From Cohnella candidum (lineage in GTDB: Bacteria > Bacillota > Bacilli > Paenibacillales > Paenibacillaceae): a stretch of DNA of 64,000 nucleotides. Location of the stretch: NCBI RefSeq assembly GCF_003713065.1, contig NZ_CP033433.1, positions 2,329,001-2,393,000 on the forward strand, given 5' to 3'. Below are positions 34,306 to 43,419 of the stretch, in pieces. Positions within the stretch are counted from its first letter, which is position 1, and every line of letters begins with the position of its first letter. The position numbers and the translations under genes were made by a program. The notes beneath the pieces are model-generated. The model had not been told where the DNA came from and searched no databases. It worked only from the letters and a program-made list of their open reading frames with translations.

Positions 34306-35102
34306 GCCCGGCTGGCCGCGGGAAGCAATTCCGACAGGCGGACGAAGCTGGCTTCGGACTGCAGGGCGGGAATGGCGTTTTTGAGTTCGCCTGAGGTGAT
34401 GAGCCCCGGAGCGCCGACGTGGCCGATCACGACGCACGAATCCCGTTTCTTGAGCTCCTGCCGGAGCACCGCGATTTGGCGCGATACATGGCGGCGGGTA
34501 TAGATGTCATCCAGGAAAACGTCGTTCTGCAGCAAAGGTACGCCAAGCTCCCGTGCCACCTTCGGAACGACCGTTTTCCATGACGTGCGGCTGTCCAGGA
34601 AGAACAGACCTTTCTCTTTGCATACCTGCAGGACGATCCGCATGACCCGTTCATCCGAGGTGGCGCGGGATCCCATATGGTTGTTCATGCCGATGGCGTA
34701 AGGCACGTCGGCGATCGCCGCCTCGACCCGCCGCCGGATTTCATCATCCGGCAAGCTGGTCAAGATCGCCCCCGGACCGAGCCAGCTCGCTTTGCCGCGG
34801 ATCGGCTCCATCGGCAGGTGAACGATAATATCATGACCCATGGCGTGAGCCATTTCCGCATCTTTGTGCGTGGACGGAAGAAACGGCATGACCGCGGCCG
34901 TGAATTTGACCGGCAGGTTCAGCATTTCCTCCGTGCCCTTCCCCCCGTTGCCGAAATCGTCGATCACGATAGCGATATGGCGCTGGGGAGCGGGCGCTCC
35001 CGGAAGATCCGAAGCCGGCGGAAGAGGATGCGCGGCGGCCGACCCCAAGGCGAAGGCCGATCCAAGCGCAGCGGCGAGCATCATGGAACACATTTTGAGC
35101 AA
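34284..35102 (-). CDS. Divergent polysaccharide deacetylase family protein (YibQ type)
   Basis: 272 aa. Signal peptide at residues 1-24, then IAIVIDDFGNGGKG, HLPMEP, MNNHMGSRAT and FFLDSRTS, the motif series of the divergent polysaccharide deacetylase family (PF04748). Probably acts in the cell wall; substrate unknown. The start is TTG at 35102, 10 nt after GGAAGGAG; ATG three codons later is the alternative. It is convergent with the amidase gene and overlaps it. Confidence 0.85.
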   Translation of the reverse strand: MLKMCSMMLAAALGSAFALGSAAAHPLPPASDLPGAPAPQRHIAIVIDDFGNGGKGTEEMLNLPVKFTAAVMPFLPSTHKDAEMAHAMGHDIIVHLPMEPIRGKASWLGPGAILTSLPDDEIRRRVEAAIADVPYAIGMNNHMGSRATSDERVMRIVLQVCKEKGLFFLDSRTSWKTVVPKVARELGVPLLQNDVFLDDIYTRRHVSRQIAVLRQELKKRDSCVVIGHVGAPGLITSGELKNAIPALQSEASFVRLSELLPAASRAQGSKQR

Positions 35103-35171
35103 ACGACAACGACTCCTTCCGTGATGTCAAACTCGACGTTCCCGTCTCTCCTATTGTTTCCATGAAGCGCC

Positions 35172-35206
35172 AAAAACCAACCTCCCGGCCGTGACGGCCG
35201 GGAGGT
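35172..35206 (-). terminator. Terminator of the mannan binding-protein gene
   Basis: Long G+C stem ACCTCCCGGCCGT with its exact complement, followed on the minus strand by TGGTTTTTGG. Confidence 0.85.
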
Positions 35207-35237
35207 CGGTTTCGTTTACCGCTGCCGGCTTTACGGA

Positions 35238-36560
35238 TTAATATCCGAGAGCCTTGCGGGCAGCCGCCCATTTTTTGTTCAGCTTGTCGTACTCGGCTTT
35301 CAAGTCTTTGGCGACGATCAGGCTTTGCGTCGTCTTGCCGACGTACAGGTCGATTTCCGCTTTGTTGGCGATATCGTTGAACTTCGGATCCGTGGCTTGC
35401 TCTTCGAGCAGCGTCGGGTTGTAGCTCTTGAATTCGGCCAGCTGCGGGGATTCCGGCGTTTTCGTTTTGTCGATCGGCATGAAGCCGGAGTCCGTATCAT
35501 AACCGGATTCTTTGACGAAGAAGTTCACCCAAGCCATGGCCAGTTCTTTGTTTTTGCTGTCTTTGTTGACGCCGATGAAGTAGTCGCCGCCCAACGGAGC
35601 GTTGTATTTGCCGCTGTTGTCGTAAGGGAGCGGGAAGAAACCGATGTCTTCGGATTTCGCGCCTGCGCCGATGACTTGCGGGATAACCCAGTTGCCCAGG
35701 AAGTACATGGCGGCTTTGCCGGATGCGACTTCGCCTTTGGACATTTCCCAGTTGTTCGTCGCGAGGTCTTTTTCGACCCAGCCCTTCTGAACGAAGGTGC
35801 GGGCGATGTTCATCAGCTTGCCCCACGGGCCGTCCACTTGGAACGGAGCGTCGTCGGTCACGTACTTGTCGAACAGCTTCATGTCGCCGGCCACGTATTT
35901 AACGGAGCCTTCCGCCCAGTTGCCGATCGGCCATTGCGCGCCGTAGTTCATGTACAGCGGGATGATGCCGGCGTCTTTCAGTTTCTGAGCGTCGGCATAC
36001 AGTTCGTCAAGCGTCGTCGGCGCTTTGTCGATGCCGGCATTCTTGAACGCTTGCTTGTTGTACACGATGCCTTGCGTGTTGACGCCCGTAGCGATACCGT
36101 AGCGCTTGCCTTCGAAGGCTTTCATGTCCGGGAAGTATACGTTGTCGAACATGGAGTCCGGAAGCGGCTCGTAGTATTTGGACAGCTCGTTGTTGCCCAG
36201 GCTCGCGTCAAGCATGTTGACGTCGCCCGCTTCGCCCGTCGTCAGACGGACTTTGATGTCGGCCGCGTAGTTCGTCAAAGCTTCGAACTCGATTTCGGCG
36301 TTCGGGTATTTTTCCTTGAATTTCGCGACGTATCTATCCATCGTGCCGTCGTTGACCAAGTCCGTACGGTGGGTCAATACTTTGATTTTGCCGCCGACTT
36401 CCGAAGCCGGGCTTTCGCCTGCGCTTGCCGAAGCGGATGCGGACGGTGCCGAAGCCGAAGGAGAAGCTGCCCCTTCGTTGTCGTTGTTTTTGCCGCCGCA
36501 TGCGGCCAGGATCGAAACGACCAGCATGAGAACGAGAGCGACTAACGAATTTTTCTTCAT
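35238..36560 (-). CDS. Extracellular sugar-binding lipoprotein of the mannan locus
   Basis: 440 aa. Lipobox SILAAC (Cys21), Ser/Ala/Pro-rich linker, then a family 1 solute-binding fold (KIKVLTHRTDLVNDG; VYNKQAFKNAGIDKAPTT). Likely captures mannan oligosaccharides for the permeases at 41.6-43.3 kb, which lack a binding-protein gene of their own. It lies last in the locus with its own promoter region, carrying the shared 25-bp operator (36694-36718) and a cre-like site (36619-36632), and ends at a strong terminator. Confidence 0.9.
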   Translation of the reverse strand: MKKNSLVALVLMLVVSILAACGGKNNDNEGAASPSASAPSASASASAGESPASEVGGKIKVLTHRTDLVNDGTMDRYVAKFKEKYPNAEIEFEALTNYAADIKVRLTTGEAGDVNMLDASLGNNELSKYYEPLPDSMFDNVYFPDMKAFEGKRYGIATGVNTQGIVYNKQAFKNAGIDKAPTTLDELYADAQKLKDAGIIPLYMNYGAQWPIGNWAEGSVKYVAGDMKLFDKYVTDDAPFQVDGPWGKLMNIARTFVQKGWVEKDLATNNWEMSKGEVASGKAAMYFLGNWVIPQVIGAGAKSEDIGFFPLPYDNSGKYNAPLGGDYFIGVNKDSKNKELAMAWVNFFVKESGYDTDSGFMPIDKTKTPESPQLAEFKSYNPTLLEEQATDPKFNDIANKAEIDLYVGKTTQSLIVAKDLKAEYDKLNKKWAAARKALGY

Positions 36561-36618
36561 ACCCTTTATACCCCCAACGCTTGTTTTGGCGAGCTTTACG
36601 GTCTGTTTGAAAGCCGCT

Positions 36619-36632
36619 TGGCATCGCTTACA
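36619..36632. promoter_or_regulatory. cre-like site before the binding-protein gene
   Basis: TGGCATCGCTTACA matches TGWAANCGNTNWCA at 12 of 14 positions, 59 bp before the start codon. Confidence 0.35.
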
Positions 36633-36693
36633 TTCTTCATTATAGTTTTTTTGTTGCTTATGAAAATGCTTTAAATTTGTTTTTATTGTCGTT

Positions 36694-36718
36694 TATTATG
36701 ATAACAAATAAATAGTTT
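36694..36718 (-). promoter_or_regulatory. Mannan-locus operator, copy A
   Basis: On the minus strand the site reads AAACTATTTA then TTTGTTATCATAATA. It shares the core TTGTTATCAT with copies B and C in front of the mannanase and repressor genes. About 134 bp before the binding-protein start. Confidence 0.6.
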
Positions 36719-36780
36719 TAGGTTACAAACAAACCGTTTTGTTATGTAGCTCCATACCTCCTCTCCTCCATTATGACCGA

Positions 36781-36815
36781 AGAAAAGGCTGCCCCATAAG
36801 GGACAGCCTTTTTCC
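36781..36815 (-). terminator. Terminator after the GH130 gene
   Basis: Stem AAGGCTGTCCC/GGGGCAGCCTT, loop TTAT, then TTTTCTTC on the minus strand. Confidence 0.8.
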
Positions 36816-36832
36816 AAATTCGTCCACCTGCA

Positions 36833-38035
36833 TTAGTCCAGCAAGAATGCGTATTCCGGCCGCTTCATCCGTTCCAGGTTGCGCGAGATCAGTTCGTGCC
36901 GCTGTTCGACGCAAGCGCGGGAGCGAAGCGGATCCTCCGGAGTGTTCATGCAGTAGTCGACCAGCTTCTCGACCGTCGTCGAGGCGACGTGCATGCGCGT
37001 ATCGGACGAAGCGTAGTAGATGTACAACTCGCCGTTCTCCCGCGCGATGACGCCGTTGCAGAATACGACGTTCGAGACGTCGCCGACACGCTCGATGCCT
37101 TCCGGAGCGATCAGATGGCCTCCGGGAGCATACGTAACGCGGTGAGGATCGCTCAGATCGGTCATGAACGCATACAGCACGTAACGAAGGCCGGCAGCGG
37201 TATTGCGGACGCCGTGAGCAACATGCAGCCAGCCCTGAGGCGTTTTGATCGGCGCGGGGCCTTGGCCGTTTTTGACTTCCTTGATCGTGTGGTACTTCTT
37301 CTCGTCCACGATCGTCTCATGTTCGATGACCGCCGGGTTCATGCTGTCGGACAATCCCCAACCGATGCCGCCGCCGGCGCCCGTGTCGATGAACCCGTCC
37401 TGCGGGCGGGTGTAGAACGCGTACTTGCCGTTCACGAACTCCGGATGCAGCACGACGTTGCGTTGCTGGGGAGACGGCGTCCTCAGGTCCGGCAGGCGCT
37501 CCCACGTCTTCAGGTCCTTCGTCCGGGCGATGCCGCCCTGGGCGACCGCGCTGGACGTATCCGACGGCGGCGCGTCCGGATCCTTGCGCTCGGAGCAGAA
37601 CAAACCGTAGATATAGCCGTCTTCGTGCTTGACCAAACGCATGTCGTACACGTTGATGTCCGGATCTTCGGTTTCCGGCATCAGCACCGGGTAATCCCAG
37701 AAGCGGAAGCCTTCCGTCGGGCTGTCGCTCTCCGCCACCGCGAAGAAAGATTTGCGGTCGACGCCTTCCACGCGGGCCATCAGGTGAAACTTCCCGTTCA
37801 GCTCGATGGCGCCCGCGTTGAATGCCGCATTGACGCCGATCCGCTCCATCAGAAACGGATTCGTCTCCGGGTTCAGGTCGTAACGCCAATGCAGCGGGGC
37901 GTGCTCGTTCGTCAGCACCGGGAACTCATGGCGTCGGTATTGTCCGTTGCCGTGCGCAACGGGCGGGTTCGGCCGCTTGAGCAGTGCCTTGTGTTCTTCC
38001 GCCAGTTGGCGCAGGCGAGTCATGAAATCGCTCAT
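36833..38035 (-). CDS. GH130 4-O-beta-D-mannosyl-D-glucose phosphorylase
   Basis: 400 aa, the usual size of GH130 subfamily 1. Uses phosphate to split mannosyl-glucose into mannose 1-phosphate and glucose. The five-bladed propeller has [18 protein letters not shown], the catalytic Asp in [12 protein letters not shown] and phosphate-binding Arg/His residues around NVVLHPEF and RNTAAG. No signal peptide. ATG overlaps the epimerase stop by 4 bp. With the epimerase and mannanase upstream it completes the mannobiose pathway known from Ruminococcus and Bacteroides. Confidence 0.9.
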   Translation of the reverse strand: MSDFMTRLRQLAEEHKALLKRPNPPVAHGNGQYRRHEFPVLTNEHAPLHWRYDLNPETNPFLMERIGVNAAFNAGAIELNGKFHLMARVEGVDRKSFFAVAESDSPTEGFRFWDYPVLMPETEDPDINVYDMRLVKHEDGYIYGLFCSERKDPDAPPSDTSSAVAQGGIARTKDLKTWERLPDLRTPSPQQRNVVLHPEFVNGKYAFYTRPQDGFIDTGAGGGIGWGLSDSMNPAVIEHETIVDEKKYHTIKEVKNGQGPAPIKTPQGWLHVAHGVRNTAAGLRYVLYAFMTDLSDPHRVTYAPGGHLIAPEGIERVGDVSNVVFCNGVIARENGELYIYYASSDTRMHVASTTVEKLVDYCMNTPEDPLRSRACVEQRHELISRNLERMKRPEYAFLLD

Positions 38036-39267
38036 CGTTCTACATTCTCCTTTGACGTCAGATGCTTTAGCCGCTCCAGTCCTTCAAAGCAAGCCCGGCT
38101 ATTATGGTAAGGGCACTTCCACGGATCCACTTTCGCCCGGTCGGTTGCCGGGACGCCTTGACGGGATACTTGCCAATGCCATTCGCCGAATTCACGGTCG
38201 ACGATGTATTCCTTGATGAACGACCAGCTGGCTTCCGCCGCTTTGAGGAAGCGCTCGTCTCCCGACAACTGGTATGCGTTCAGGAAGCCGACCATCGCTT
38301 CCGCCTGCGGCCACCAATCCTTCGTATCGTCGAGATGGCCCGCACCGTCGGATTCGTTCAGCACAGCGCCGTCGGGGTCCATGCCTTCGCGAAGCGTCGA
38401 ATCCGCCATCGCCAATGCTTCCTTGCGGACGCGCGCGAGCCTTTCCGGATCGCCCAACACTTCTGCGGCTTCGCATAGCAGCCAGCTTCCTTCAATATCG
38501 TGGCCATACGAAACATGGCCGGTCTTCGATACCCACTCGTCGTCGAAGAAGAGCAGGAAGTGATGGTTCGACGAATCCACGATATGATCCAAATGGACGT
38601 CGATCAGTTCCGCCAGCTTGGCACGCAGGCCGGCCGGCTTCCAAACGCGGTACAGATTCGTGTAGGCTTCCAGCACGTGAAGATGGGTGTTCATCGATTT
38701 GCGTTCGTTCAGGTCTTTACCGCTGAGCGACAGGTCGTCCGTCTCCCGCCAGTCGCGCGCCAGCGCTTCGACATACCCGAGGTGTACGGGATCGTAAGCG
38801 TATTTCTCGAGCAGACGGTAAATCTCTTCCGCCCAAGCCAAAGCTTCTTCCGAACGGGGGCCGCCCGCGCGGACGTACTCGGACAGCGCGTAAATCACGA
38901 AGGCTTGACCGTACACTTGCTTCTTGTCCTGCGACGGACGGCCTTGGTAGTCCACCATCCAGAACAGTCCGCCGTGCTCGCGGTCCCGGAACCATTCATC
39001 CAGCGCCTTGTAAGCCCGCTCCGCCATTTCCAGATATACCTCGTCTCCGTAAGCCCGGTACGCCGAGGAGAATGACCAGAGGATCCGCGCGTTCAGCACG
39101 AGCCCTTTGTCGGCTTCCTTGACGACGGTCATGTCGCTTCGGATTTCGCCGACGAAGCCGCCGTTCTCATCGTCTTTCGCGTGGCGGATCCAGAAGCCCA
39201 AAATGTTATCCTTCAGCTCTTGCTCCAGCTCGGTGCGCCAGCGTCCCGCGTTCGCGATCGCGCTCAT
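38032..39267 (-). CDS. AGE-family epimerase, probable cellobiose 2-epimerase
   Basis: 411 aa, an (alpha/alpha)6 barrel typical for cellobiose 2-epimerase (about 390-412 aa). Family motifs: [46 protein letters not shown] and GEWHWQV, holding the three conserved His. It would turn mannobiose into mannosyl-glucose for the GH130 enzyme. The alternative is an N-acylglucosamine 2-epimerase; the neighbours favour the first. Overlaps its neighbours by 4 bp on both sides (ATGA). Confidence 0.88.
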   Translation of the reverse strand: MSAIANAGRWRTELEQELKDNILGFWIRHAKDDENGGFVGEIRSDMTVVKEADKGLVLNARILWSFSSAYRAYGDEVYLEMAERAYKALDEWFRDREHGGLFWMVDYQGRPSQDKKQVYGQAFVIYALSEYVRAGGPRSEEALAWAEEIYRLLEKYAYDPVHLGYVEALARDWRETDDLSLSGKDLNERKSMNTHLHVLEAYTNLYRVWKPAGLRAKLAELIDVHLDHIVDSSNHHFLLFFDDEWVSKTGHVSYGHDIEGSWLLCEAAEVLGDPERLARVRKEALAMADSTLREGMDPDGAVLNESDGAGHLDDTKDWWPQAEAMVGFLNAYQLSGDERFLKAAEASWSFIKEYIVDREFGEWHWQVSRQGVPATDRAKVDPWKCPYHNSRACFEGLERLKHLTSKENVER

Positions 39268-40238
39268 CGTGCTCCACCCGCTTCCCGCGCCGCCGTCAGG
39301 CGGGATTGATAAAACTTCCTGACCGTCTCCTCCGCCTTCTTGCCGTACATGCAGTAGTCGTCATTAGACGCTGCATCTTCCTTGGCGTACAACTTGGCCG
39401 GCCAATCCCAAAGCACGTACCCTTGCATCCACTCTCGCTTGGAGCAGGCCGCGAACATTTCCTCGTACCAGGAGGCTTGCTCTTCCTCGTTCGCCGAGCC
39501 TCCCCAGGACCAGTCGTTCGGCTTCCCGCTCGACCCGGTCCGGCTCGGACAGCCCGTTTCCATGAAGAAGAACGGCTTGTTCCACCTCTTCACGGCGGCT
39601 TCGATCCGATCCAGCTGTTGTTCCCATTGTCCGGTCGGGTAGTATCCGCTGGAGGAAATGACGTCGACCGCATCCCACCACGTGACTCGTTCCTCTTGAT
39701 ACTTATCGCAGTTGTACGTGATGACGCCTTTGTAAACTTGCCGGACTTGTGCGATCAGAGCGCGCCACTCCGCTTCCCGGCTGTCCGCCTGCACCATCTC
39801 GCAGCCGACGCAAAACATCTCGCAGCCTTCTTCTTCGGCGATCTTGGCATAGTGAAGAATGAATTCTCCGTAGGACTTGAACCATTGCGCCCAACTCGGT
39901 TCGCCCGGAACCTCCTGCTGGAAGAAAGCGATATGCGCGCGCCACGTGCCGTTCGCGACGTTCACCACGGGCTTGAGGCACACTTTCAAGCCGAGTTCCT
40001 TGGAACGCCGGATCGCCCAGCGCGTTTCCTCGTCGGTTACCGTCGGAGCCTCGCGGAACGGAATCTCGGTCGATTGCGGCGTCGCTTGTTCGGCCGCCAA
40101 AGCAAGCGCCACCCAATTCACGCCTAGCTCTTTCATCTGCTGCAAGGAAAAATCCGCTTCGGAGCCGCCCCAGGTACCGCGGACGCCCGTCCACCCCCAG
40201 GTCATGCCGTTTACGGACTCGGACCATACGTTTGCCAT
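39264..40238 (-). CDS. GH113 beta-mannanase
   Basis: 324 aa single TIM barrel. The pair Glu147 in FCVGCEM (acid/base) and Glu227 in FFMETGCPS (nucleophile) sits at nearly the positions known for GH113 mannanases. MTWGWTGVRG and YYPTGQW also fit. No signal peptide, so it acts inside the cell on imported manno-oligosaccharides. The ATG at 40238 has GGAGGG 9 nt upstream; an upstream in-frame start nine codons earlier lies before that site. First gene of the mannanase-epimerase-phosphorylase operon, with operator copy B 23-47 bp upstream. Confidence 0.88.
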   Translation of the reverse strand: MANVWSESVNGMTWGWTGVRGTWGGSEADFSLQQMKELGVNWVALALAAEQATPQSTEIPFREAPTVTDEETRWAIRRSKELGLKVCLKPVVNVANGTWRAHIAFFQQEVPGEPSWAQWFKSYGEFILHYAKIAEEEGCEMFCVGCEMVQADSREAEWRALIAQVRQVYKGVITYNCDKYQEERVTWWDAVDVISSSGYYPTGQWEQQLDRIEAAVKRWNKPFFFMETGCPSRTGSSGKPNDWSWGGSANEEEQASWYEEMFAACSKREWMQGYVLWDWPAKLYAKEDAASNDDYCMYGKKAEETVRKFYQSRLTAAREAGGAR

Positions 40239-40260
40239 GTTGTCACACCCTCCGTAAGCT

Positions 40261-40285
40261 AACAAAAATATTTGTTATCATTTTG
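40261..40285 (+). promoter_or_regulatory. Mannan-locus operator, copy B
   Basis: Reads AACAAAAATA then TTTGTTATCATTTTG: arms AACAA and TTGTT in a 16-bp inverted repeat, with the shared core TTGTTATCAT. Directly upstream of the mannanase gene. Confidence 0.6.
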
Positions 40286-40380
40286 TTTCTAAAGTTATAT
40301 AACAATTACAAATGAATTGTATCACTCGCCTCGTGAAAGTCAACGGTTTTTCATCTTTTCATTTTGCCGGAAATGCGCGC

Positions 40381-40407
40381 AAAAAAAGCCCGCAGAAACT
40401 GCGGGCC
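40381..40407 (-). terminator. Terminator of the LacI repressor gene
   Basis: Stem GCCCGCAG/CTGCGGGC, loop TTT, followed by seven T on the minus strand. Confidence 0.9.
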
Positions 40408-40429
40408 TCCTAAGAAAAGGTCAATATGA

Positions 40430-41485
40430 TTACGGTGCCGCAGACGCGGATTGCCGAAGCAGGAAGTCTCCGGCCAGCAGGATTTTCTCCTTCGGGCTGT
40501 CCGGATTTTCGATGCGCCACAACAAGGTTTCCACGGCCCGGTGGCCGAGCGCTTCCTTGTTGACGTGAACGGTGCTGAGCGTCGGCTGGGACAGCGCGGC
40601 GTCGTCGATGTTGTCGAAGCCGGTCACGGACACTTGCCCGGGCACGTCGATCCCCATTTTCATCAGCACGGTCATGACGCAAATCGCGATCGAATCGTTC
40701 GCGCAGACGAACGCGCTCGGCATGGCGCCCCGGTCCGCCAGGTCGCGGAATACCGGCTCCAGGCCCTCGGTCATCTCCGAGCGGTTGAGCCCTTCGAACT
40801 CCAGCAGCCTCGGATCCTGTTCGAGAGGGACATTGTGCTCCTCGAGCATCGAGCGGAAACCGAGCCAGCGGTCCTGGAAGCTCCGGGCAAACCGGATGTT
40901 CCCGACGAACTGCAGGCTCCGGTGGCCGTGCCCGAGCAAGTAGTTGGTCACCCGGCGCACGCATTCGTAATTGTTCATGAACAGCGCGTCGGACGGGATG
41001 AGCGGATCCTCGTGATCCACGAGCACGAAAGGAATGCCCAGATTCCGGACCTCCAGCAGCAGCTGGTTCGAGATCAGGCCGACGCCCACCAATCCGAGCA
41101 CTGCTTCGGGATTGATCAGTTGCGAGAAGTTGTCCGTGATTTGCTCCGTCACGATCATCATGCCGAGGTGGTGCTCTTCCAGGCTCCCCGTGATTCCGTC
41201 GATGATCCGGCCCCAATAAACCGATTGCCTCGTCTGATACCTAACGTTAGGAATCAACACGATAATGGTGTTGCGGCTGCCGGACTGCGATTTGCTAGCG
41301 GACGTTCGGCCGGACGGCGCCTTGTTGCGCTTCTGCGCGAAATAGCCGAGCTGCGTGGCCGCGTGAATGATTTTCTCCCGGGTGTCCGGGCTGACGCCCG
41401 ACTTGCCCGACAACGCTTTGGATACCGCGAATTTGGAAACGCCGACGTGGTCGGCGATTTGCTGCATCGTTACTTTTTTCGACAT
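40430..41485 (-). CDS. LacI-family transcriptional regulator of the mannan locus
   Basis: 351 aa. LacI HTH in residues 1-50 (VTMQQIADHVGVSKFAVSKALSGKSGVS), then a sugar-sensing periplasmic-binding fold (IIVLIPNVRYQTRQSVYWGRI; CANDSIA; VTGFDNIDDA). The ATG at 41485 starts the HTH; 12 further in-frame codons upstream are not needed. An operator copy covers its own promoter, implying autoregulation. It probably represses the mannanase operon and the binding-protein gene until a manno-oligosaccharide binds. Confidence 0.93.
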   Translation of the reverse strand: MSKKVTMQQIADHVGVSKFAVSKALSGKSGVSPDTREKIIHAATQLGYFAQKRNKAPSGRTSASKSQSGSRNTIIVLIPNVRYQTRQSVYWGRIIDGITGSLEEHHLGMMIVTEQITDNFSQLINPEAVLGLVGVGLISNQLLLEVRNLGIPFVLVDHEDPLIPSDALFMNNYECVRRVTNYLLGHGHRSLQFVGNIRFARSFQDRWLGFRSMLEEHNVPLEQDPRLLEFEGLNRSEMTEGLEPVFRDLADRGAMPSAFVCANDSIAICVMTVLMKMGIDVPGQVSVTGFDNIDDAALSQPTLSTVHVNKEALGHRAVETLLWRIENPDSPKEKILLAGDFLLRQSASAAP

Positions 41486-41516
41486 TCGGGCTTTCACTCC
41501 GCTCCGTGCGCTGGAT

Positions 41517-41541
41517 AACAAATTTAATTGTTATCATAACA
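41517..41541 (+). promoter_or_regulatory. Mannan-locus operator, copy C
   Basis: Reads AACAAATTTA then ATTGTTATCATAACA. It contains the perfect palindrome TGTTATCATAACA (41529-41541) and the 16-bp repeat AACAA-N6-TTGTT. It lies 32 bp before the LacI start. Confidence 0.65.
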
Positions 41542-41563
41542 TATCATGTTAGCCGCCGGAATG

Positions 41564-42394
41564 TTATTTTACGGCACCGCTCGTGACGCCTGCGAAAATA
41601 TACCGCTGAAGGAGCAGGAACAGGATGACGGTCGGGATGAAAATGATCAGGATCCCCGCCGAAATGACGTTTAGCTGAGCCGCGTTCGGTCCGACGAAAT
41701 TGTAGATCGCCGTCGAGACGACCTGCAGCTTCCGGGACGGCATATACAAGTACGGTACGTAGAAATCGTTATAGATGCTGATCGTCTTCAGGATCACCAG
41801 CGTCGCCGTGGCCGGCGCCAGCAGCGGGAAGATGACCGAGCGGTAGATTTTGAAGAGGGAAGCCCCTTCGATCATGGCGCTCTCATCGAGATCTTTCGGA
41901 ATGCTGTTGACGAATTGCAGGTAAATGACGATCTGCAGGACGTCCGCGCCCATGTACAGCAGCATCGGGGCGAACATCGTATTGTAGACGCCGAGCGCCT
42001 TTATGACGCTGAAGGTGGCGACTTGCGTCGTGACCAGCGGAATGATTTGGACGGCGAGATACAGGCCCATGATCGGCTTCTTGAGTTTGAAATCGAAACG
42101 GCCGAGCGCATACGCGACCATCGTTCCCATCACGATATTGCCGGCCAGCGACACCGCCAGAATGATCAGGATGTTTTTGAAACCGAGCGCCAGCTTGCCG
42201 ATTTTGTACACTTTTTTGAAGTTATCGAAGTTCAGGAAGTTTTCCGGCAGGCGCAGGCCTGAGTTGTAGTACTCCACTTGCGTCTTGAACGCGCCGACGA
42301 CGACGGAATAGATCGGGAACAATACGATGAACAGCGCGATGATGAGCGATGCATATTTGAATATCTTCATCCACAGGGAATCGTTCTTTTCCAT
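41564..42394 (-). CDS. Sugar ABC transporter permease (MalG type, CUT1)
   Basis: 276 aa with six predicted membrane helices; ATPase-docking loop DESAMIEGASLFKIYRSVIFP. Partner of the permease gene that ends 4 bp upstream. Together with the binding protein at 35.2-36.6 kb it should import manno-oligosaccharides. The ATPase is not encoded nearby. Confidence 0.93.
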   Translation of the reverse strand: MEKNDSLWMKIFKYASLIIALFIVLFPIYSVVVGAFKTQVEYYNSGLRLPENFLNFDNFKKVYKIGKLALGFKNILIILAVSLAGNIVMGTMVAYALGRFDFKLKKPIMGLYLAVQIIPLVTTQVATFSVIKALGVYNTMFAPMLLYMGADVLQIVIYLQFVNSIPKDLDESAMIEGASLFKIYRSVIFPLLAPATATLVILKTISIYNDFYVPYLYMPSRKLQVVSTAIYNFVGPNAAQLNVISAGILIIFIPTVILFLLLQRYIFAGVTSGAVK

Positions 42395-42398
42395 CGGA

Positions 42399-43277
42399 TT
42401 AGTCCTCCCCTCTGAACAGGAATTTTCTCTGGATCGTAATGACCAGGAGGACGATCAGGAGCAGGACGACCGCCATCGCGGAAGCGAGCCCGTAGTTCTG
42501 GAATTTGAACGCCATGTCGACCGTTTGGATCACGAACGTCGTCGTTCCGTTGGCGCCGAGCATCATGACGTAAGGGATATCGAACGCTTCGAGGGCGCCG
42601 GTGAGCGTGAGGATCAACATCAACTCGATGACGCGGCGGATGCTCGGAACGGTGATGAACTTGAAGCTTTGCCAGCCCGAAGCCCCGTCGATCTTGGCCG
42701 CTTCGTACAGATCCTTCGGAATCGACTGCAGCGCGCCGATGAAGATGACCATGCTGAGGCCGAAATACTTCCACATCGAGATGAAAGCCAGCGAATAGTT
42801 GACGAGATGGGGATTCCCCAACCATTGCTGCTGCCACGACTCGAGGCCGAGCACGCCCAGCAGCGTATTCAGCGAACCGTATTCGGCGTGATACACGTTT
42901 TTGAACATGATGACCGTAGCGACGCTGTGCAGCACGTACGGCAGGAACAGCATCACGCGGAAGAAATATCGGCCGCGCAGCTTGTTGCTCAGGATAATGG
43001 CGAACCAGAGCGCGATCGATGTCTGGATCAGGCCGCCCACGAAGTAGTAAAGGTTCGTTTTGAAGACGGCGAAAATGTCCGCCCGGCTGAAAATTTCCGT
43101 GTAGTTGGCCAGGCCGATCCATTTCATGTCGAAGCCCAGTCCGTCCCAGTTGGTGAAACTGAAATAGAAAAGAGCCAGTGCCGGGTAAATCGAAAACATG
43201 CCCAGCAGGATGAGCGGAACCGTCAGGAATCCGAAAAGGATCCACAGCCGCTGCGCTTTGTAACTCAGGTTAAACAT
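42399..43277 (-). CDS. Sugar ABC transporter permease (MalF/LplB type, CUT1)
   Basis: 292 aa from the ATG at 43277, which has AAGGGG 8 nt upstream; a longer frame starting at 43361 lacks a ribosome site. Six predicted helices, EAA loop KDLYEAAKIDGASGWQSFKF. It is preceded by a 142-bp gap with a cre-like site, so it may have its own promoter after the response regulator gene. Confidence 0.92.
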   Translation of the reverse strand: MFNLSYKAQRLWILFGFLTVPLILLGMFSIYPALALFYFSFTNWDGLGFDMKWIGLANYTEIFSRADIFAVFKTNLYYFVGGLIQTSIALWFAIILSNKLRGRYFFRVMLFLPYVLHSVATVIMFKNVYHAEYGSLNTLLGVLGLESWQQQWLGNPHLVNYSLAFISMWKYFGLSMVIFIGALQSIPKDLYEAAKIDGASGWQSFKFITVPSIRRVIELMLILTLTGALEAFDIPYVMMLGANGTTTFVIQTVDMAFKFQNYGLASAMAVVLLLIVLLVITIQRKFLFRGED

Positions 43278-43333
43278 ATGACCTGCCCCTTTCCGATGGC
43301 TCCCGCATTTCATCACGAATCTCATGAAAAAGG

Positions 43334-43348
43334 AGCAAACGCTTACAA
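43334..43348 (-). promoter_or_regulatory. cre-like site before the permease genes
   Basis: Minus strand TTGTAAGCGTTTGCT; its 14-bp core matches TGWAANCGNTNWCA at 12 positions. It lies 57 bp before the permease start. Confidence 0.45.
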
Positions 43349-43419
43349 ATCGATTATACATCGATTCGTTATGTTCTTTAAGGGACTCTGTTTGTTTTCA
43401 TTGTCTTAAATTTAGATAA

